Assembly (NCBI RefSeq): GCF_000003605.2
Contig: NW_003141392.1
Coordinates: 1 to 21,457 of the forward strand
Direction of reading: 5' to 3'
DNA from: Saccoglossus kowalevskii
Taxonomy: Eukaryota > Hemichordata > Enteropneusta > Harrimaniidae
DNA length: 21,457 nt
Shown one piece after another: positions 19,736-21,457 of this stretch. The notes beneath the pieces were generated by a model. That model was not told where the DNA came from. It worked only from the letters and a program-made list of their open reading frames with translations, and did not search any database. Position 1 is the first letter of the stretch, and each line of letters starts with the position of its first letter. A program made the position numbers and the translations under genes.

Positions 19736-20000
19736 TACTGTGAAGCATGTTTTTTTTGCGAATTTAGCGAGAGAACTAATTCACTAATTAAGATGTCGCT
19801 AATGACTTCATTATAAATTCAAAATGGCGGCCGAACGTTTTTTTTTTTCTCCAGACACACATTTTGTAAACAACACAGATAACGTAATAATCTGGGGCAC
19901 AATGACAAGAGAGATTTGCTAAATCAACATTTCACTATTACGTCATTTTACCACAATTCGCTAAAATAGTATGTCGCTTTTTTCAACATGTTTCACAGTA
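19736..20000. mobile_element. 265-bp miniature element with TACTGTGAA termini
   Basis: The left end TACTGTGAAGCATGTT (19736-19751) and the right end, read on the other strand, TACTGTGAAACATGTT (20000-19985) agree at 15 of 16 positions. Pairing continues loosely inward (GCGAATTTAGCGA against TTTTAGCGAAT). The outer TA at each end is compatible with a duplicated TA target, as in Tc1/mariner-derived elements. The interior has no transposase. It includes AAAATGGCGGCCG at 19820-19832. Confidence 0.75.
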
Positions 20001-20400
20001 GTTCACAATTTCGATCAAGAAATGATCCTAATGGAAAATTAAGTTAATTTTGTCTAAATTTAACAAAACAAAATATAGAAAAATAAATAAAAATGTGAAA
20101 AAGCTTGAAAAATTATTAATTATTAAAAAAAATGGTCAATCCCTAATCACTGTCAATATTCACAATAAAACTTGAACAATATTTTCAAAAAATGAATTAT
20201 ACAAAATTTGAATACGAGTTCTTGGAGGTGTTAAGGTGAATTACAAATCATAGAAAGCAAAATTGCTTTTTAAACGCCCTATAAAGTATAATGCATCAAA
20301 CATCGATTCCCTCATCAGTCTGAATGATGTGTTGTGGACAGTGATGTAAAGTAATAGTACTCCCAGTTATAAAATCACTTCATGGTAATCTCATTAAAAA

Positions 20401-20432
20401 GGTGTTGGAGGCAAAAGGTGTTGGAGGCAAAA
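20401..20432. repeat. 16-bp tandem duplicate
   Basis: GGTGTTGGAGGCAAAA occurs twice in direct succession with no mismatch, suggesting a recent slippage event. Confidence 0.9.
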
Positions 20433-20526
20433 TGGATCTTCTAATGGATTGAAAGTGCTAACCGATGTCTCTTTCATCATTATTGGCGTGAATTGTTGCG
20501 CGAATTGCAGACTACAGTATTGTGCA

Positions 20527-20574
20527 ACTTATAACAGCAACGTACTTATAACAGCAACGTACTTATAACAGCAG
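20527..20574. repeat. 17-bp tandem repeat, 2.8 units
   Basis: ACTTATAACAGCAACGT is present twice exactly and a third time as ACTTATAACAGCAG. It lies about 95 bases after the 16-bp duplicate. Confidence 0.9.
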
Positions 20575-20970
20575 CTGTAAAGTCCGAGGAAGGATACATA
20601 TATAGAGATATACCATACAAGTAATGTTTAATACTCGCATTTAGGCCATTGCACAGTCCCTCTATAGGCCGGTCTGAAACAGATCGTATTTCTTTGAAAC
20701 AGTGCTCGTCACGGGTAAATAAATGATTCACACATGCAAATTAGCAAGCATATCATTAGCGTTGTTTTCGACCCTCTACGGACGAATTGCGGTCATGTTA
20801 ATATGCAAAGCGTCTCACTTTGAACGCATGCGCTCTATAATAATTTTATTAACACTTACACATTCCCCGGAGGGATTGGCAATGGTTACAAAAGTTTAAG
20901 AAGGAACAAGTCATTGTCAATGACACGTCCCCGTTCCGTTCATAATTGAGTGACATACACATTCAAAGCA

Positions 20971-21457
20971 GATCATGACCGAAATGCACCTGCATATGTA
21001 CAACACATTGTACTAAATCTGAACAAAATCTATTCATGCCTGACTGAGATCTGGTTCCGGAATTGTGAAAATACGTGATTTTAATGCATTTTCGGTCTTA
21101 AAATGGCCATCATTCAGCTATTGTTAAGCGGATCATGAAACAAATGCACATATCTATTTGTGACATGATGTACCATGTGTGTGTGAAGTTTGAACTTGAT
21201 CAATCAAGACATGTCTTGGATACGGATCCAGAACTGAATTCTTTAAGAAAATGGCTGCCAGTCGGCCATTTCGAACTTGATCCGGAAAAAAAAAATGAAG
21301 TGCATCAAGGTCCTATTATGTTTAATGTAAGTACCAAATTTGAACGAAATCCGTCCTTGCATAACTGAGATCCGGGTTCGGAATGGTGAAAATGTGCGAT
21401 TTCAATGCATTTTCGGCCTTAAAGCGACCGCCATTTGGCTATCGTTAATGGGATCAT
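20971..21457 (+). repeat. Tandem repeat of about 160-bp period, three units, running off the right edge
   Basis: GATCAT recurs at 20971, 21131 and 21452 (spacing 160, then 321, i.e. two units). Unit 1 (20971-21130) and unit 3 (about 21292-21451) share CTGAGATCYGG, GTGAAAAT, ATGCATTTTCGG, CTTAAA and GCTAT.GTTAA. Unit 2 (21131-about 21291) shares the first part (GATCATGA..AAATGCAC) and AAAATGGC but differs in the middle. The open frame at 21135-21368 only reflects the repeat. Period and mosaic divergence fit a satellite-like array, or the tandem core of a non-autonomous element. Confidence 0.8.

Noticed and set aside
21135-21368. 77-codon plus-strand frame at the right edge
   Set aside because: It lies inside the array of about 160-bp period and is not shared between units.
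1-21457. tRNA, rRNA or spliceosomal RNA genes
   Set aside because: Scanning by eye gave no convincing B-box-type GGTTCGAATCC stretch or other diagnostic RNA motif; a covariance-model search would be decisive.

Overview
The window is AT-rich (roughly two thirds A+T by eye) and looks like nuclear DNA of an invertebrate animal. Protein-coding sequence is split into short exons with GT...AG borders, introns run to kilobases, and there are many simple repeats, minisatellites and short inverted-repeat elements. No bacterial gene layout is present. The protein content only says 'animal'. The repeat content (GACGGACAATCAC-type repeats, TACTGTRAA-ended miniature elements, a tandem repeat of about 160 bp) resembles what I associate with marine invertebrates, molluscs especially, but I cannot name a species.

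Only two genes can be supported firmly. On the + strand, positions 1087-3792 hold the last three coding exons of argininosuccinate lyase (ASL). Exon phases are consistent and the protein is continuous to a stop at 3792. Upstream ASL exons lie off the left edge. On the - strand, 10652-10268 is the terminal coding exon of a protein-tyrosine sulfotransferase (TPST). It begins inside the [11 protein letters not shown] motif and ends with a long divergent tail. The two genes converge on a spacer of about 6.5 kb. The rest of TPST is not visible in the 10.8 kb to its right, so either its last intron is very long or the upstream exons lie outside the window. From memory, ASL and TPST1 are also close neighbours on human 7q11.21, so this may be old conserved linkage.

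Region by region: 1-1086 is upstream ASL intron, with a 16-copy 21-bp minisatellite directly before the first visible exon and an unidentified open frame at the left edge. 1209-3041 and 3149-3653 are ASL introns, the first with a tandem duplication of about 168 bp and the second with a miniature transposon. 3793-10267 is 3' UTR and intergenic DNA with two short inverted-repeat elements and a possible degraded coding remnant. 10653-21457 is TPST intron or upstream DNA filled with repeats: dispersed GACGGAC-type repeats (14.1-15.6 kb), a 20-bp array (17.0-17.3 kb), a 30/32-bp array with a palindromic CRE-like core (18.36-18.86 kb), two inverted-repeat elements (19.1-20.0 kb) and the start of an array of about 160 bp period at the right edge.

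I found no new multi-gene system. The points most worth following are the ASL-TPST linkage, the CRE-like palindrome array, the TA-flanked miniature elements, the 160-bp array and the repeated CTCF-like cores.
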